A stretch of 64,000 nucleotides of DNA, taken from positions 33,529,974 to 33,593,973 of the forward strand of contig NC_067121.1 in NCBI RefSeq assembly GCF_021347895.1. Direction: 5' to 3'. The DNA is from Acanthochromis polyacanthus (taxonomy: Eukaryota; Chordata; Actinopteri; Pomacentridae). Positions within the stretch are counted from its first letter, which is position 1; each line of letters begins with the position of its first letter. Below are positions 36,420-51,400 of this stretch, piece by piece. The translations under genes were made by a program, and so were the position numbers. The notes beneath the pieces were generated by a model. That model was not told the origin of the DNA, ran no database searches, and worked only from the letters and a program-made list of their open reading frames with translations.

Positions 36420-39400
36420 CAGTGTTCAAAAGCACTTAAGAAAGCATTTCCAGCTGCAAAACAGGAGGAGAGAGGAGGACGGACACAAAAGAAAAAAAAG
36501 AGAGTAGTGAAGTATTTCCAAAAAGCTAAATAAATGACAGAAATTAAAAGAAGACATTTATTTATTATTAGAAGTGTTAAAAGACACCAGTAAAAAAGAA
36601 ATATGTAAATGTGTCCATAATGCCAGACATGTGACTCACATCCTGTCAGCGATCTCTGCCAAGAAGGGGATTGAGGAAAGATAAAAATGAGATCAAGAGG
36701 GAGCAGTACTCAGAAAAGGAAAGAAGCGAGACTCACATCGGCGCCTGGATCTCCAGGATCTCCGTTATCTCCTTTTGGTCCAGGAGTTCCTTTACCACCC
36801 TGAGGGCGACACAGCGGGAGTTAGAGCTTCACCGAAACAAGTTCATCCAAATTAAGTGCGGCTGTCTAATTGTAAAATGCCAAAATTCTAATAAAACATA
36901 TGTCGTTCAGCTCAGTTTAAAGCTGCTACACTAGCTGCATTAATGCCATAAAGATTATATCAAATCCTATCTGATTTGCAATTTTAGAAAAAAGTGCAGA
37001 AAAAGCAAACATTCAAGATAACCTACCGGCTCACCAGGGTCTCCACGGAGCCCAGGATAACCCTAAAAACCACACAAATGTTCAGAACACACGCATCCAA
37101 ACACAGCAACGTGCGTCACACAATAAAAGCACCTGGAAATCGTACCTGGAAACCAGGGCAACCTTCTGTCCCGTTTCCCGATGCGCCATCTCCTCCCTGA
37201 CATTAAGAAACACAGAAACACTCAAGGATTCAATCACGCACATATGCAAACCTCGTGGCGAGCTCATGATGGATGGCACACATCTGTCTCTCCCCCCTTC
37301 CCTCTCCCCCTCTCACTCACCCTCTCCCCCATCGGGCCTCTGTCTCCCGGAGCTCCTTTGATTCCTCTCGATCCTTTGGGTCCCTGGGAGACGAAAAGCG
37401 GCAATGAGATTAGAAACATATGAAATGCAGCGTGTTCTCAGTGGAAACATTTGGATGTTGTCAACAGAGCATTGTGTGTGGGTGTGTGTGATTGTGAGTT
37501 GACAAAAACTCTGGATTAAAGACTTTTAACCCCTTAACCTCACAGTATTTGTTGAAAAAAAAACCCCAAGACAAGCCAGTGTGAGGACAAAGTTATGGAT
37601 AAGAGGCACTTGAGAGAATTATGCAATACTTGTTCCTTCTGCATCATCAAAACTCACTCCTGACAAATCAAAGCTATAAAAGACAGAGTAAATAACCTTA
37701 TAGGAAGCAGAAGTTCTCAATTGCAGCTGTACAAAACCTGATACTTCTGAAATGTGGCACAACAAGGCTGCATCTATTATAATTGTCCTACAAATGCATC
37801 TAAAAATAGCATCTGGGTTCAATTACATGAACAGATTCAGCCTGATTCAGGTACATACACTCACATTCACTGTGTAACAGTCAGTAACTTACAATTTACT
37901 ACACATCCTGGCATGAATGTTTCCTAGATTGTGTGATAATCAGTATTCAATCACTGCAAAGTTTCAGTTGAACTGGATGTTAATAGTTCCTACTGACATG
38001 ATTAATGACCACGGTTCATACAATAATTTTTTATGGACTTTGGAGATAAATCTGTGAAGTTATAGAGCCAAGTTGCGAATGCTTCAGGCTTCAAATCTTT
38101 AGTATTCCTCTGTACCATTAAATGTTCATGAGCAAACTGGCCCATGGACGTGTGTGACCTCACATTTTTTTGTAGCCGAAACTTTCCAATTTAAAACAAG
38201 TGAGTAAAGGTCAACTAAAAGCACAAACAACACTGCATTCGAGGCTTTTTGGGGCCTTTAAGCGTCAGTGCGCTCATCAGTAAACTGTGAATGTGTCTCA
38301 CTTCTGGTCCAGGTGGGCCTTCATCTCCTCTGTAGCCAGCAGACCCCGGCCTGCCGGGCTCACCCTGGAAAACAACAACACAGTTAATGAGACACTGTTA
38401 AAGCACTTCAACAAAAACAGCCACATGATGGACACAGATGACGAAAACATCCCCGCTGAACTTATCACAAGACAGTTAGGCTGTTCTTTTTGAAGATTTA
38501 CCCCACCTTCTTCTTTCTCCTGTCTTCTCATGTACAAAATAAAACGATTTCCTCTTGAAGCTTTGACTGTGAGTACAGCTCACGAGTGTTGGTCAGAGGC
38601 AAACTGTCTGAATGCACCAATAGTTTTACATCACAAAGCAGCTGGATTCTCACAAGACCGATATGAGAATCCATCCTACCAGGCTCCAAGATGTGCATTT
38701 GTGGCCAAAACACTGACTATTATCCTATTAGGAGCTACTTGCAACAACAGGCGTGTTTTAGTTCTAATTACAGCTGAAGTTAAGCTGAAGATTTTAAAGT
38801 GCAACAACTTGTAATATGATTCTGTGTAGCGAACCATCTGGTGTATCGCTTCTGCATCACAGCATCCAAATGAGAAGTTCAACTTCTGCAGATCAGATTT
38901 ATTTATATATTTATTTGTTTATTTAAAGAGTTGTTTGATTTGAGTGTCAAAACTACTTCACTTGGTCCTTATTCAACAGGCTATGAAGACATGAGTCACT
39001 CCTAAGTTCTGGCAACATCATTTGCACCAGTAAATTGAAGCTTTTTGATCTTATCTTTTTAAATGGAACAATGAATTGAAAATACCGATAACTGTGTTAA
39101 ATGTTAAGAGCTGATCAGAGGAGCCAAGTCTGACTCTAGATGAAACAGCAGATAAGAATATTTCCCAAAACAGAGCAGTTTATGCAGCTGAAGCCACACT
39201 ATTCAGTCTTAGAAGATGTTGTACTTGTAAGCTCATGTATTTTTTTCATAGGTGCAATGCAGCTAAATACATTTAATCATGAACTGTACTTATACTTGTA
39301 TTTTACTGTAATAAATCAAACAGTTTAAAAATGTTGAGCTGAAACGGTTCGTCAATAACTCAATAAGTCAATTTACTTGATTTAAGGCATGTTGGACAGC

Positions 39401-42400
39401 CTGTCTGACTATTTCTAGAATTTTCACACAGTAAATCAAATAACAAAGAAATAATCCACAGGTTAATCCACAATGAAATGATCACAGTTACACACATAGC
39501 AGGTTAAAAATGAGCTCCATACCAAGTAACTACTACTATAAACAGCAAAATCCTGCTTTTACATGAATTCATGAGCAGTAATAATAGCATGATAATTGTA
39601 TAAAAGTTACAGGAGATGTTTTTCGGCACTGAGTACTTTTACTTTTAACAATTTTAGTGGCTTTTCGGAATAATTTTTAATTAATACTTCCAATGCATGA
39701 CTTGTAGTTGTAACAGAGTACGTTTAAAGTGTATTATTAGTACTTTTATTTAGGTAAAAGATGTGAATATTTAAAAAAATACTGCACAAACAGTGCTAAT
39801 ATTTTACGGTTAGGTGCGTTATACATGCTAATCTGCAGATGATAAAGAGAGCAGAGGTGCATGTGATGATACAGTTTCTCCTGAACGTATGAGGTAGGTC
39901 CAACATGTCAGTTATTCCATGTTTTCTGTACTATTCAGTTCCTCAGTATTCACTGATGAGGAAAGGAGGCTCATTTGAAAGCACAAAAGAACCATTGAAA
40001 GTTCTGACATCACGGCGGCTACCGCAGCTAACGCTTGTAACGTACTGTATTATTATTATTACACTGCCTGGTGCCTTATTAAGAAAAACCATAGTGAGGG
40101 TTTGGCTGGAGCAGACGGAGAGAAGAACTGAGTCAGAGAGGAAAGAGTGAGAGTAGATGTTCCCAGGAGGAGAGAAATACTAAGAGAGAGGGGGGAGATG
40201 GAGCTGGGAGGAGTGGGCAGCGCTCTGGGGCAGCAGCCAGGATCGCCTCTGTTTAAGGTACTGCCTGGCGTGAAATACGGATGCACAAATGCCGACACGT
40301 GCACGCATATTTAAGAGCGTGCACGAGCTCAGGCACAGGTTCCCCTCGTCCGGTGGAAAAGAAGGATAATGCCAGAGAGGAAAGTGGGTGGTCCCTGCTT
40401 TGGGCGGTGCTGCCTCCTGAAACGCTACACAACAGGCAGTGCAGCTGTTTGAATGTGAGTGTTTCTTAGGGATGGACCAATATCATTTTTTCAGGGCCGA
40501 TAACAAGGCCGATAATCAATATACATTAAATGTTACAAACAGCATGTGATAGCAGGGAAAATCTCTTTCATAACTAAGCGTCTTCATTAATAAGGATTAC
40601 CGTAACTGAATATGTTAAATAAAACTAGGAGTGATTAAAACAAAGCGTCACGTGCTGTTTGGCTGAGACTGATCAAATTATCTCCTGAAGTTTTGTGTGT
40701 TATATCTTTCTCTGTTCAATCACTGTTCAGACTCTGTTTCAGTGCCTCCTAACTACGGATGTCCGATGTTGGCTTTTTTGTCAATAACCGATATGCCGAT
40801 ATTGTTCGACTCTCAATTTCCAATTCCAGTCTCAACCAATATCGACATATGTGGGTTAGGTTAATTAACTCATTTAGGTAACATCAAAAAACTCCTGTCG
40901 TGCAATTAACACATCATGCTGAAATTTTATTGTGATACACCATTGGATGCATTCTCAAATGCAACAAGGCTTTCCAGATGTAAACACTGTAAAATAAAAA
41001 AACTACTTCAACTTATATTATGGAAAAAATGCCATATTTATACCATCTATTGTTATTTTTAATTATTTCAAACAACAATTCACACTCTCCCTCCCTCCTT
41101 CTATGAGTCCAGTAAATGCCGGCGAAATCCAGGCTTTATTTTATCGGTTTTCATGAATGGCAAAAACACCTATAACAATATTGACCAATATTACATTTTT
41201 GTACCAATATCGGCCGATAGATAACATCAGTATAGCTGCTAGCTGTTAGCATGGCTTTAGCCACTGTGATAATAACTAGTTTTCTGAGTGGCGATGTCTC
41301 TTGAGAGACATTTCTGAGACCACAGAGTGACGACAGAGAGAAGCTGTTGCATCAGACTCAAAGTTGCGCATTTAATTTATCAAAAATCGGCAATAAAAAT
41401 ACCAGTAACTGGAAAAATGCCATATGTCGGCCAAAATAATCGACTAGCCAATAATCGGTCTATCCCTAGTGTCTATATGTGAGTGTTTGTCTTACGGGGT
41501 CTCCGTTGGGGCCAGTTGAGCCCTCCCTCCCCTGCTCTCCACGGGGTCCTGGCTCCCCCTGTCAAAGAAAACACCAAATGTATGAAGTGAGCAGTTACAA
41601 TAACCAGCAAAGCAGCCAAGTTTTGACTAAAGTCAGACCAGTAGGACTACATAGGAGCGATATTATGAAAACAGTTTGAGTTCCACTGAGGCCAGCGCAG
41701 TTGCAGTGGACTCGACACATGTGCCAAACTCCATTTCCCACAGATTTTTGGGGAAGAGATGCTGAAATGAAGCAGCCCCAAAGAGACCTACGTTTCATCC
41801 CTCCTCATCCTTATCATCACTTACTGCATCTCCTTTTGGACCTCTGTTTCCACGGGAACCCTGCTCCCCCGGTTCTCCAACTATTCCCTACGAGGAATTA
41901 CAGAGCTGTTACTTTGGCAGCTCTCAGACACAAACAGGCTAACTGAAAATCAATAGTGATTATACGTACTCTCTCACCGCGACCTCCATCTACTCCAGGT
42001 GGCCCCTGAAACACAAACGCACAGCAAGAAATGCCTTAAAAAGGTCATGAATTTGTTATTTCTGGTGTCGTCCTAGAGCTTTGTCACTTACATCATCACC
42101 ACGCTCTCCTTTGTCCCCGTCGGCTCCACGAGGACCCGGATCACCCTGAAACATCACGGATAGTCAAACATGTGTCACAGTTCCGGCTCTGTTTTTTGTC
42201 ATCTTTTCGTGGATCTCTGCACTGACTTACCTGAGGTCCCAGAGATCCATAGCTTCCAGGCGGTCCTTGTTCACCAGGGTCTCCAGTATCTCCCTTGAAT
42301 TAGCACACAGCAACTTGATACAAAGCACCGAAATTCAATCTGAGATCTTCACATGCACAAGTGTTAATGTCTTACTTTTGCTCCTTTCTGTCCATAAGAG

Positions 42401-45400
42401 CCAGGGTCTCCCTTTGGTCCAGGGTCTCCTTGCCCACCCTGGAAACATTCACAACAGAGACAGTTTCAATCATGATCTTAAGCAGCTGCAGCCACAACAC
42501 TCAGCCTTGAAAGCTGATGTATGTTCGTGTATGTGCATGTTTGTGTACAGTACGACTATATGGCTTCATTTAAACAGTTTGACAGGAGAGAATGTAAACA
42601 AAGGCGTGATTAAAGAGCCAGAGGGCCTCGGCTTGCCTGCCGGCCTCCGGAGGCTCCAGACGCGATGCCGGTCAGGGCCACAGCGACATTCCTGAACATG
42701 CAACTCTGGCTAATGGCTAATCTGTAAACAAAAGCATGCAGCGGAAGTGGCTTGTTTGTGTGTGTTTATGAGCCTCAGAGAGAGAAATTAAAATGCAGAA
42801 ATGGAAAGCAGTGCGACCTAACATCCACACGTCTGACTGAGTGCATTTGTTGTTCTTAGAAGTGATAACAGGGTGTTAACACGTGATAATAAGTATCCAT
42901 CTGGTAGCGATTCAAACGTCATGTGTGACATGAATGAGAGGAGCTTGAGCCAAGACTGCAACAGTGGGTTTATTCTGAGGGGAAGATGAACGACTCACGT
43001 CTGATCCAGGAGAACCTTTACAGCCGGGAAGTCCAGAAAAACCAGGTTCACCCTAAGGACAAAAAAACCAGACACACATCTTCAAACACATTCATCAAAG
43101 AAAACAAAAGAGAGACAGCCAGACGTGTAGTAGTCCTACAACTCACCTTGCGGCCGTCAATTCCATCCCTTCCTCTGTGACCTTTGTCTCCCTGAGAAAA
43201 AGGAAAGAATGAAAATGAGGGAAGGTGAAATTAGCAGATACACTTCAGGGGCAACCAGCAGTAGCACCGCATCCGTCTGAGAGTTAGAGTCAAGAAAAGC
43301 TCACCTTGAAGCCTTTGTGTCCTCTATCACCCTGCAGAAAAGAAATACACACAGCATAAATTTTACAGAACATAGTATTTAATTAATTCTATGAATAAAT
43401 ACTTAGTTTTAGTGCCTGATAGTACCTTATCTCCTCTGATCCCACGATCTCCCTGGAAGCAGAAAAACACACATCATTATGGTGGTCAATTAAAAGGAGG
43501 ATAAAAATCTGAAATAAAGTCAGTGATTGTGAATAAATAAACAACATAAACACTGTCATATTGACAAGACAGCATCCTCATAGAGATTACATCAGGATGA
43601 CAAGAGCTCACACTTCATCTACTTGGTACAAGATGAAAACCTCTCCACAATAATAATCATGATAATAATCTTTATTTACAGAGATCTTCTCAAAATCTAT
43701 CACACAATATAAAACAGAGAAGTCATAAAATCAATTAAAAGAAGATAAGAACATGTTTGACTAGTTTACACTCCTATTAATTTGATATAATCCCCACCAC
43801 ACTTTGTGTCTTCATATTGGATCTAATTTTTTAACAACCACTACTGCTATTACTACTTTTGTCTGTCAGGTTGTTGACATTATTTTTATTTATTACTCCA
43901 GTTCTCCTACTTACAGCTGCTGCTCTCAGACTTTTCAGTGTATTTGTTACATTATTATACTATAATTCATTCTTTATCATTAATAATTTAGCTTCTCTCT
44001 TTTTATTTTATGCTACTATGTGTTCATTACACTGGTCTGCTCTTTTTTAGCATATTTTTAGTAATGCTTTTGTGTTCTTCTATGGATTTTGCTAATTAAA
44101 TACCATTTTTTGTTGCTCTATAACAATGACTGAAATTCTATGCTATTCTATGTATTCCATGTTCCTGACATTGGCATCCTGCTGTTTTTACACTACCTGA
44201 TAAATGAAACAACACGCTTGGAACAGGCTGCGAGGAGAGCCTCAAAAATTGACTTTCTTTTGTCATGTACAACATAAACTCACTCATTTCACATTTTGGT
44301 CCTTCAAAATATTAATGAAAAAATGTTGTAATCATCCAAAAAGGTGGATGAACTTAGCATAGGCTTCCCCAACCTCCATTAAATTCCACAATTACCAATG
44401 AAACAGTCCTGTGAGCATCTACTGAGTCACGTAAAAATCTAGTCTTTTCTATTTAATATGTGTAAATAATGCGTAAGTTCAATCCACCTTCTCTCCACCG
44501 TAACCAACAGGACCAGGATCACCAATGCTGCCCTGTAAGAAAAACACAGTAATGTTAGATCCAAGGAAAAGTGTTGATTGCTGCCTTAATTTGCATACAT
44601 GTTACTAGAAAAGGTAGAAGGCACCGACCATGTCACCGCCATCTCCTCTCTCTCCTGGCATCCCTGGTCTACCTGTTTCTCCCTGCAGGGATGGGGGATA
44701 AAATGTAAGTTTGGAAAGTTTGAACAGAACACTGAGAATTTTGTCCACTTTGGTGTTTTGAATGCCAGATATCCCACCTTTGCACCAACATCTCCCTTCG
44801 GTCCTTTGGGGCCTCCAGGAGCCTTCAGACAAGACAAGAAAACAATTATGTAATGGTTCAAAAAAGCCCAAACTGTATTTCTGTTTGCTAAAAATGACAA
44901 ATGCTCTAAAGAAACCCAAACGGTATTTCTGTTTCCTGAAAATTAATTAAAAAAATACTTACAGTACAGTCGAAGGAGCAACACTACAAAAAAAGAAAAG
45001 AAAGATGTTAAAGCAGGCATGGTGTTTCTGTCTCTATATGCCTGACTATGAAGATTAGTAGAAATTTTGTTAAAAATCAAGTGGAATGTCGTTTTACCCT
45101 CATTTTTACTTGTGTCAGCTAAATTTGTCATCACGATATCTTAAAAACTGGACCATTTCTTCATTTGACACGTGATGCTTTTTTGTTTTTTTCCCTTTTC
45201 TTTAGTATATCTTAGCTTTTTGTGCATTTAAAAGGTCTGCAAACTTACAAAGCCCAAAGCCTACCCCAATGGGAATAGTCTCTCCTATAGAAAACACTGC
45301 TCTCTAACTGCCTGAAATGCCTTGTTTGAAATCAAGGTTATTCTTCCGTTATTTATTGATGTCATCACGTAACACATTTACATAATGCCTGTCGAGCAGC

Positions 45401-48400
45401 TAGTTTGGCTCTTAAACAAAAACCTAGCAGCTGTCTCCCAGTGCACGATCGCTTCCTTATTAGAGTCACGACTGCTGGAGCTCCATTGCTGCACCCAGAG
45501 ATCTGAGGTTACAGTAGAAACCAAGGCTTTCTCGCTTTCATCAGATCAGCTAACCAATCGGAGCAAACTGGGCTTATCAGGAGGAGGCCTTAAGTGTTTC
45601 TGCTGACAGAGGTTGAGCAGAGCTGCTGCAGCAATGAGAAAAATGCTGTGTTGCTGAACAGTAAAGCATGTAAACATGTTCTAGTCGACTCCAAAATTAA
45701 AATTAGAAACCTGCAAATGTGCGTGATACGGGCCCTTTAAAGATAAAACTATTGTAAGTAGCCAAAACTGTAACTATCACAGCAATCTTAATTTGCTTCT
45801 TATGTTGTTTTTTCAGCTTCTTGTGTGTGTTCTGAGTGACCCCTCCTTGTTTCCTGAGTTTATGCGAGTTTAGTTAAGTGTTTACATATCAGCAGAGACG
45901 ATCACTAAGAAGACTAAACCGGCCACTGAGACAGAACCAGAGGAAAGTAGCGACTTAACGTATACTGTAGCTCTATAGGCATCTATTTACATTTCAGTCA
46001 GATATCATTCAAAATACTCAACTCTAGTAGCCACACAGTCGAAGAAGCTGTTTAGAGGGGAGATCTGTTCTGTAAACATTCTTAAGTTGTGACCATCAGC
46101 GAGTGAATAATGTGACCCAAATCCAGCTGCATCAGCAAAACTCCTTCTAAGCAAATGCATTTTTGAAATGTTAGTGTTAATAAACATAATCATCAATAAT
46201 CCATCAGTCTAAACATTTAAGAGAGAATGGAAACTCCAAGCCTGTTCTTCGATTTTGTACAGTTACTACGTAGCTACCTTCTAATTCACATTTGATGCAA
46301 ATTTAAAAGGAATTTCCTTGAAAACACATTTTAAGGAAGACGTACCACATCCTTGGTCTCGTTTGTCTGAAAAAAAGGAAACAAAACAAAGGTTAGCTTG
46401 AAATCCACATGTTTACAAAGAAAAGAAGAGAAGAGAAAAGAAGAGTAGAGAAGAGAAGAGATGAATGGAAAAGAGTAGAGAAGCGAAGAGTAGAGAAGAC
46501 AAGAGTCAAGCAGAGAAGAGAAGAGTCGAGAAGAGTAGAGAGAAAAGAAGAGTAGAGAAGAGTTGAGAAGTGAAAAGGGGAGAAGAGAAGAGTTGAGAAG
46601 AGTCAAGAAGAGTCCAGAAGAGAAGAGAAGAGAAGAGAAGAGAAGAGAAGAGAAGAGAAGAGAAGAGAAGAGAAGAGAAGAGAAGAGAAGAGAAGAGAAG
46701 AGAAGAGGATACTTACGATCATATTGATGATGGTTCGGATGGTTTCGATCTTGGTGGATCTGTGGTCTTCATCTGCAGCCGTGAAGTTCTGTCTGTAGCT
46801 TTGATCTGTGGCGATGATGGACAGTCTGGTTTCCTGGTGAGAGAAAGTACAGCTTTGTCTATAAATCTGAAATAAGAACCTAACATGTGCAATACTAGAC
46901 TGATAGGAGCATTTAGTCAGAGTGTAAAGAGCTTCTTAAGGGTTGTTAAATGCATCAGTCAGTCACTGGTTTCACCCTCCTGGCATAGAATTCAGATGAG
47001 CTGTTCTTCACACCGGAGTCCATGCAGTGGACACAATCATTTTTGTTTTAGCAGAGAACCATACGATGGGTTTTGACAAATCTAATTAGCCAACATGTTC
47101 AATTAGTTCAACAGAAAACACTGAAAGGAATGCTGATACTCTCTTAATGACATCGTCAATTTCTGACACAAAATTTCTGGTCACAATTTCTGGTCCTTCA
47201 GTTGGTTCCATCGCTTAGGACTCAGGCAGATACCCTTTTTCCCTGGCTTCATCTCCCCATTTTGGCTCATCCAGTACTCTCTGATGTCAGTCAAAACTTT
47301 ACCCTTGAAGTCTCTGACACTGATATAGCATCAAAACATAGCAATGTATGTTTTAGAGCCTTATAGAATCTTCTCTACATGTCGATGCTTCTCTGTGCGT
47401 ACATGTATTAGTATGTAAACTGGGAGAACCGATATGCTTGTTAGACTTTGGAAGTAAGGACATCTTCAATCTCACTTCACAGCATTTCAGTTCACTTGAC
47501 TTCCTTTCATTTTGCTTCACTGCACTTTGTTGTATTTTCATCTTTACACTTTACTTAATTTGACCTTATTTTTAAATTACTTAACTTGAATGAACACTAG
47601 GGATGAAAGATGCGCACAAACAAAATGAATAAAAGTGAAAAATTTCATGACAGATACTATGATTTGAGTCATGATTTTAGTATGAATGGCCATGTTTTCA
47701 ATGTTTCACTTTAAGACTGAAAAAAAAAAAATAATAGAAGTGATGTAATTTTCCTGCACTCTGTACAGTCTGTTCCCTGACATTTGGAGAAGATTTGATT
47801 TGCCATTCAGGGAATCTCTGCAGCACCACAGTGCTCTCTGTATAATGGTCTTTTGTGACACATTTTACCTTCTTCGTAAAACTGTAGCTTGTGCAAGTTA
47901 GATTTTGAACTTGGAAACAATGCAATTTTGATAGTGTTCTCTAACATATTTGTTCAACATATATACAAATATTTATTCAATAGCTACAGTCACTGAACAC
48001 AGCTGAGTTTACAGTGTCAGCAGGATTGTATACAAACAGACACTGAAGGCTTAAAATCGGTTTTAAAGTCAGGGTTAGAAGTATTTCAAGTCTTATGTGA
48101 AAATGGATTTCAGAGCTTAGCTAAAGCTCGTATGGCATCAGCAACATGAGTTAGCCAGATCAGTGAGTTTTATTCATAAATAAAGTCCTCTTTGTGAGGT
48201 ATTTCTTTGTGTTTTTAATGTATTTTTGTACAGGACTTGTCGTATAACCGGAATCTAAGACTGGAAACAAGACATCATGCCAGAAAAATGGCCTACAGGC
48301 ATGGCTTTAAATGTCAAAATGAGTTAATAATAAGTTAGATAAAGTCTGGATTATTTCTGAAGCGTTTAATATTAGTATGGCAAACGTAAATGTATGTTTG

Positions 48401-51400
48401 CGTGTTTTTACCTCCTGGTCAGGTAAGACAGCGACAGCAAACACTTTGACTCCGTGCTGTCTGGCCTCATTAGCGGCCTCCTGCACACCTCCACACGGCT
48501 CTTTGTAACCAGTGATGGGATGGCCGTCAGTCACCACCACGATGTACTTGTTCTCGCGGTAGTGAGAGCCTCTGTGTGCGAACAGACAAACAAACAGTCA
48601 GAAACAACACTGCTGCTGCAATCAGTTCATCAGCCAAAGTGTGTTAACGTTACCCAGAGTACAGCTCAGCGAGGCCCCTCTTGATGGCACAGTCGGTGTA
48701 TGTGCCCTTGCCGATGTACGAGATGGCATTGATGCTTTTCTTCAGATCCTCCCGGTGAGCATTCATGTCACTCAGCTCTCGCACGATGATGACATCGTCG
48801 CTGTAGTGTAATGCTCCTGCGTTCCACGTCAGGGTACGATCACATCGGTGGCGCCTGGAGGACACAGTAACACAACATTAGGGTCAATATATAATCACGG
48901 GACTTTTTGCAACATAGCTGACAGGTATCATAGTTGACATTTTTGCTTTTTTTAGACCTAAAATCAACATGGCCGCCTATAACCAAACACCACATGGCAT
49001 TTTTACACAAAGATTCTTTTAAATATTATATATACAATTGAGTAAAATTGAAATTGAAAGTTATTTATAAAGATATCGTAGTAAACCTGTTGACATGTTA
49101 TAAATTCACACTTGACTCTCACACTACTTTATATTAAATCACTCAGAAAGCCTTGGAGTCTTCCAGTCTTTCCTTCAGGAGGAAATGACATCATGTGGAG
49201 CAGGTCATGTGATCTGGAATCAACACACTTCCTTGAGAGGTGTTTTTGTAATGGGGAACTTAGTTCAAAGTGATTTCTCAGACACAGACAGAATTTGTTT
49301 TTTTCCACATAAAATTAGATACATTGCCAAAAAATAAATATCTGTCATGATTATCTCAACTTAATAAAAAGAACACAATCAAATGAATTTTTGAATAAGC
49401 TCATTTTATTATTGTTTAGCGAATTAGAAGGCGGTTGTTGTTAACTTGGGACGGTTATTTAGGTGACATTTCAGCGATATCCAGTCATTTTGTATTAACA
49501 AATGATTACTTCCATAATAAATAATTATAGAATTTGTTAAGGCAGGATCATAATGGACATAAAAAACATTTTTTTATTTTATTTTAAGAAAAATGTACGC
49601 AAGATATATCCTTTAGACTTCAAAAGTCCCTCAATTACATATTGACCCACTATGCAACAGAGAGACAAAGCTGGCTCTTGACTGTATCCTTTAACTGCAC
49701 TTTTACCAAATTTACCTTATTTATTTGTTTCGACTGTGTGTGTATGTTTGTGAGTGACTGAGCGGAGTAAATGGAGGATTTTTCTTTTATGACAGACATT
49801 AAATTTAGCTGTATGTGTACATGCCATGACAATAAAGGCATTTGATTTGATTGGATTTGAGGTCGATCATAGTATACTAACTCCTAGTATTTCAAATTCA
49901 AGCTACTCTATACATCTACTGCAGAGACAAATAATTAAAACATTATCACACAGCTTGATGGTTGAATTCATCATTCTAACTTAATAGGATACTAACAGAA
50001 GCACAGTAATCACTTTTTCCCTGGTACCTTTAACCTCAGATCACAGCCAGCATCAGTGATGGGTGTGGGAAGTAATGAAGTATAATTATTCAAGTACTGT
50101 AATTAAACACAATTGTGATATATTTGTACTTTACTAGAGTATTTCTATTTTATTCTATTATATAAGTCAACTCCACTTCATTTTAGATGGAAATATTGTG
50201 TTTTGTAGTCCACTACATTTATCTAACATATTTGATCACTTTTAATACGAACATTTTACACAGTGGAAAGTAGTATTTTCTAACCTTTTCAGATTTCTAT
50301 AATCTATGTCTATGATCTGTTAACAGCTCCACCAAACAGTGATTTTTGTCACATGGCTTGATTTCAAGAAACGTCCAAATTATTAATATATTTTCACAAA
50401 AATCAAAGATCAAACAAAAATCCTAAAAACTGAAAACAGATTTTCCTTTAATCGTTTGACCACTTATTTGATTTATCTGTTGTTTTTGTATGTAAAACTG
50501 TAAATAAATTAGTTCAAACTGCCTCCACCTGCAGCAGCTACAACAGCAACATACTGATCATTTGCTATTAACAACATAATACCGCCATAAATAATAATAT
50601 ATCATTCAGAGGGACCAAACCAGCACTTTTAATATTTATATTTCCTGCTAATATTTATATACTTTTACCTAAATAAGGATTTTCATGCAAAAAGTGTACT
50701 TGTAATGGACTATTTTTTATCTTGTTGCATTGGTACTTTTACGTAAATGAACTAAGTTTAAACTTCCTCCATCATCAACAGATGGGTGTGGTCACATGTC
50801 TAACCTGTAGCTCCGCCCACCAGGGATGTCACAGTGTGCCAGAGTGAACATCACTGCAGCATCATGAGAGACTACGATGGTTCATTTTACGAAAAAGGAA
50901 AAAAAAAGATCTGAATCCTTCTTCCATCAGTGCAGGTGTGTGTTTGGGTCTTACATGTCCTCGAGTTCTTCTATGAAGCGTGTGGCGAATCCTTTGATCT
51001 GTTCAATATAAAATTCGGAAGGCGTCTTTCTCAGGGCGACACTCTCAGACGTGTCCAGGACGAAGAACAGGTCGACTGGACAGTCTGCTCGGAAAACAAA
51101 CACAAAAATTGGTGTCAGGAAATATTAAAATCCACTATAAAATACATTTATCTGCTCAGCAAGTATACGCATTTACAACACAGGTAGTTTCAGCGCATGT
51201 GTGACTAGTGAAGGCCTACAGGCTGTTATTTTAAGCTGCTCTGGTGCATCACACTTGGTGTCACGGTACTTATCCTTCTGATCAGATTTATACAGGTAGA
51301 CGTCTGAAAGATGCAAAACCTCATCTGAGAGATACACCTGCACTCGAACTGCTGCATATCACCTGAAGGGGCGGGGCCTGAGGTACTTTTATCTGCCACA

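Noticed and set aside
36216..36533. Open frame spanning a CA repeat
   Set aside because: The Thr-His run comes from the dinucleotide repeat, inside a col6a1 intron.
42267..42695. Plus-strand frame of 142 codons
   Set aside because: It crosses two col6a1 helix exons in antisense; no start context or similarity supports it.
46417..46707. Regular repeat resembling an array of spaced units
   Set aside because: It is a plain pentamer microsatellite with no spacers, so not CRISPR-like.
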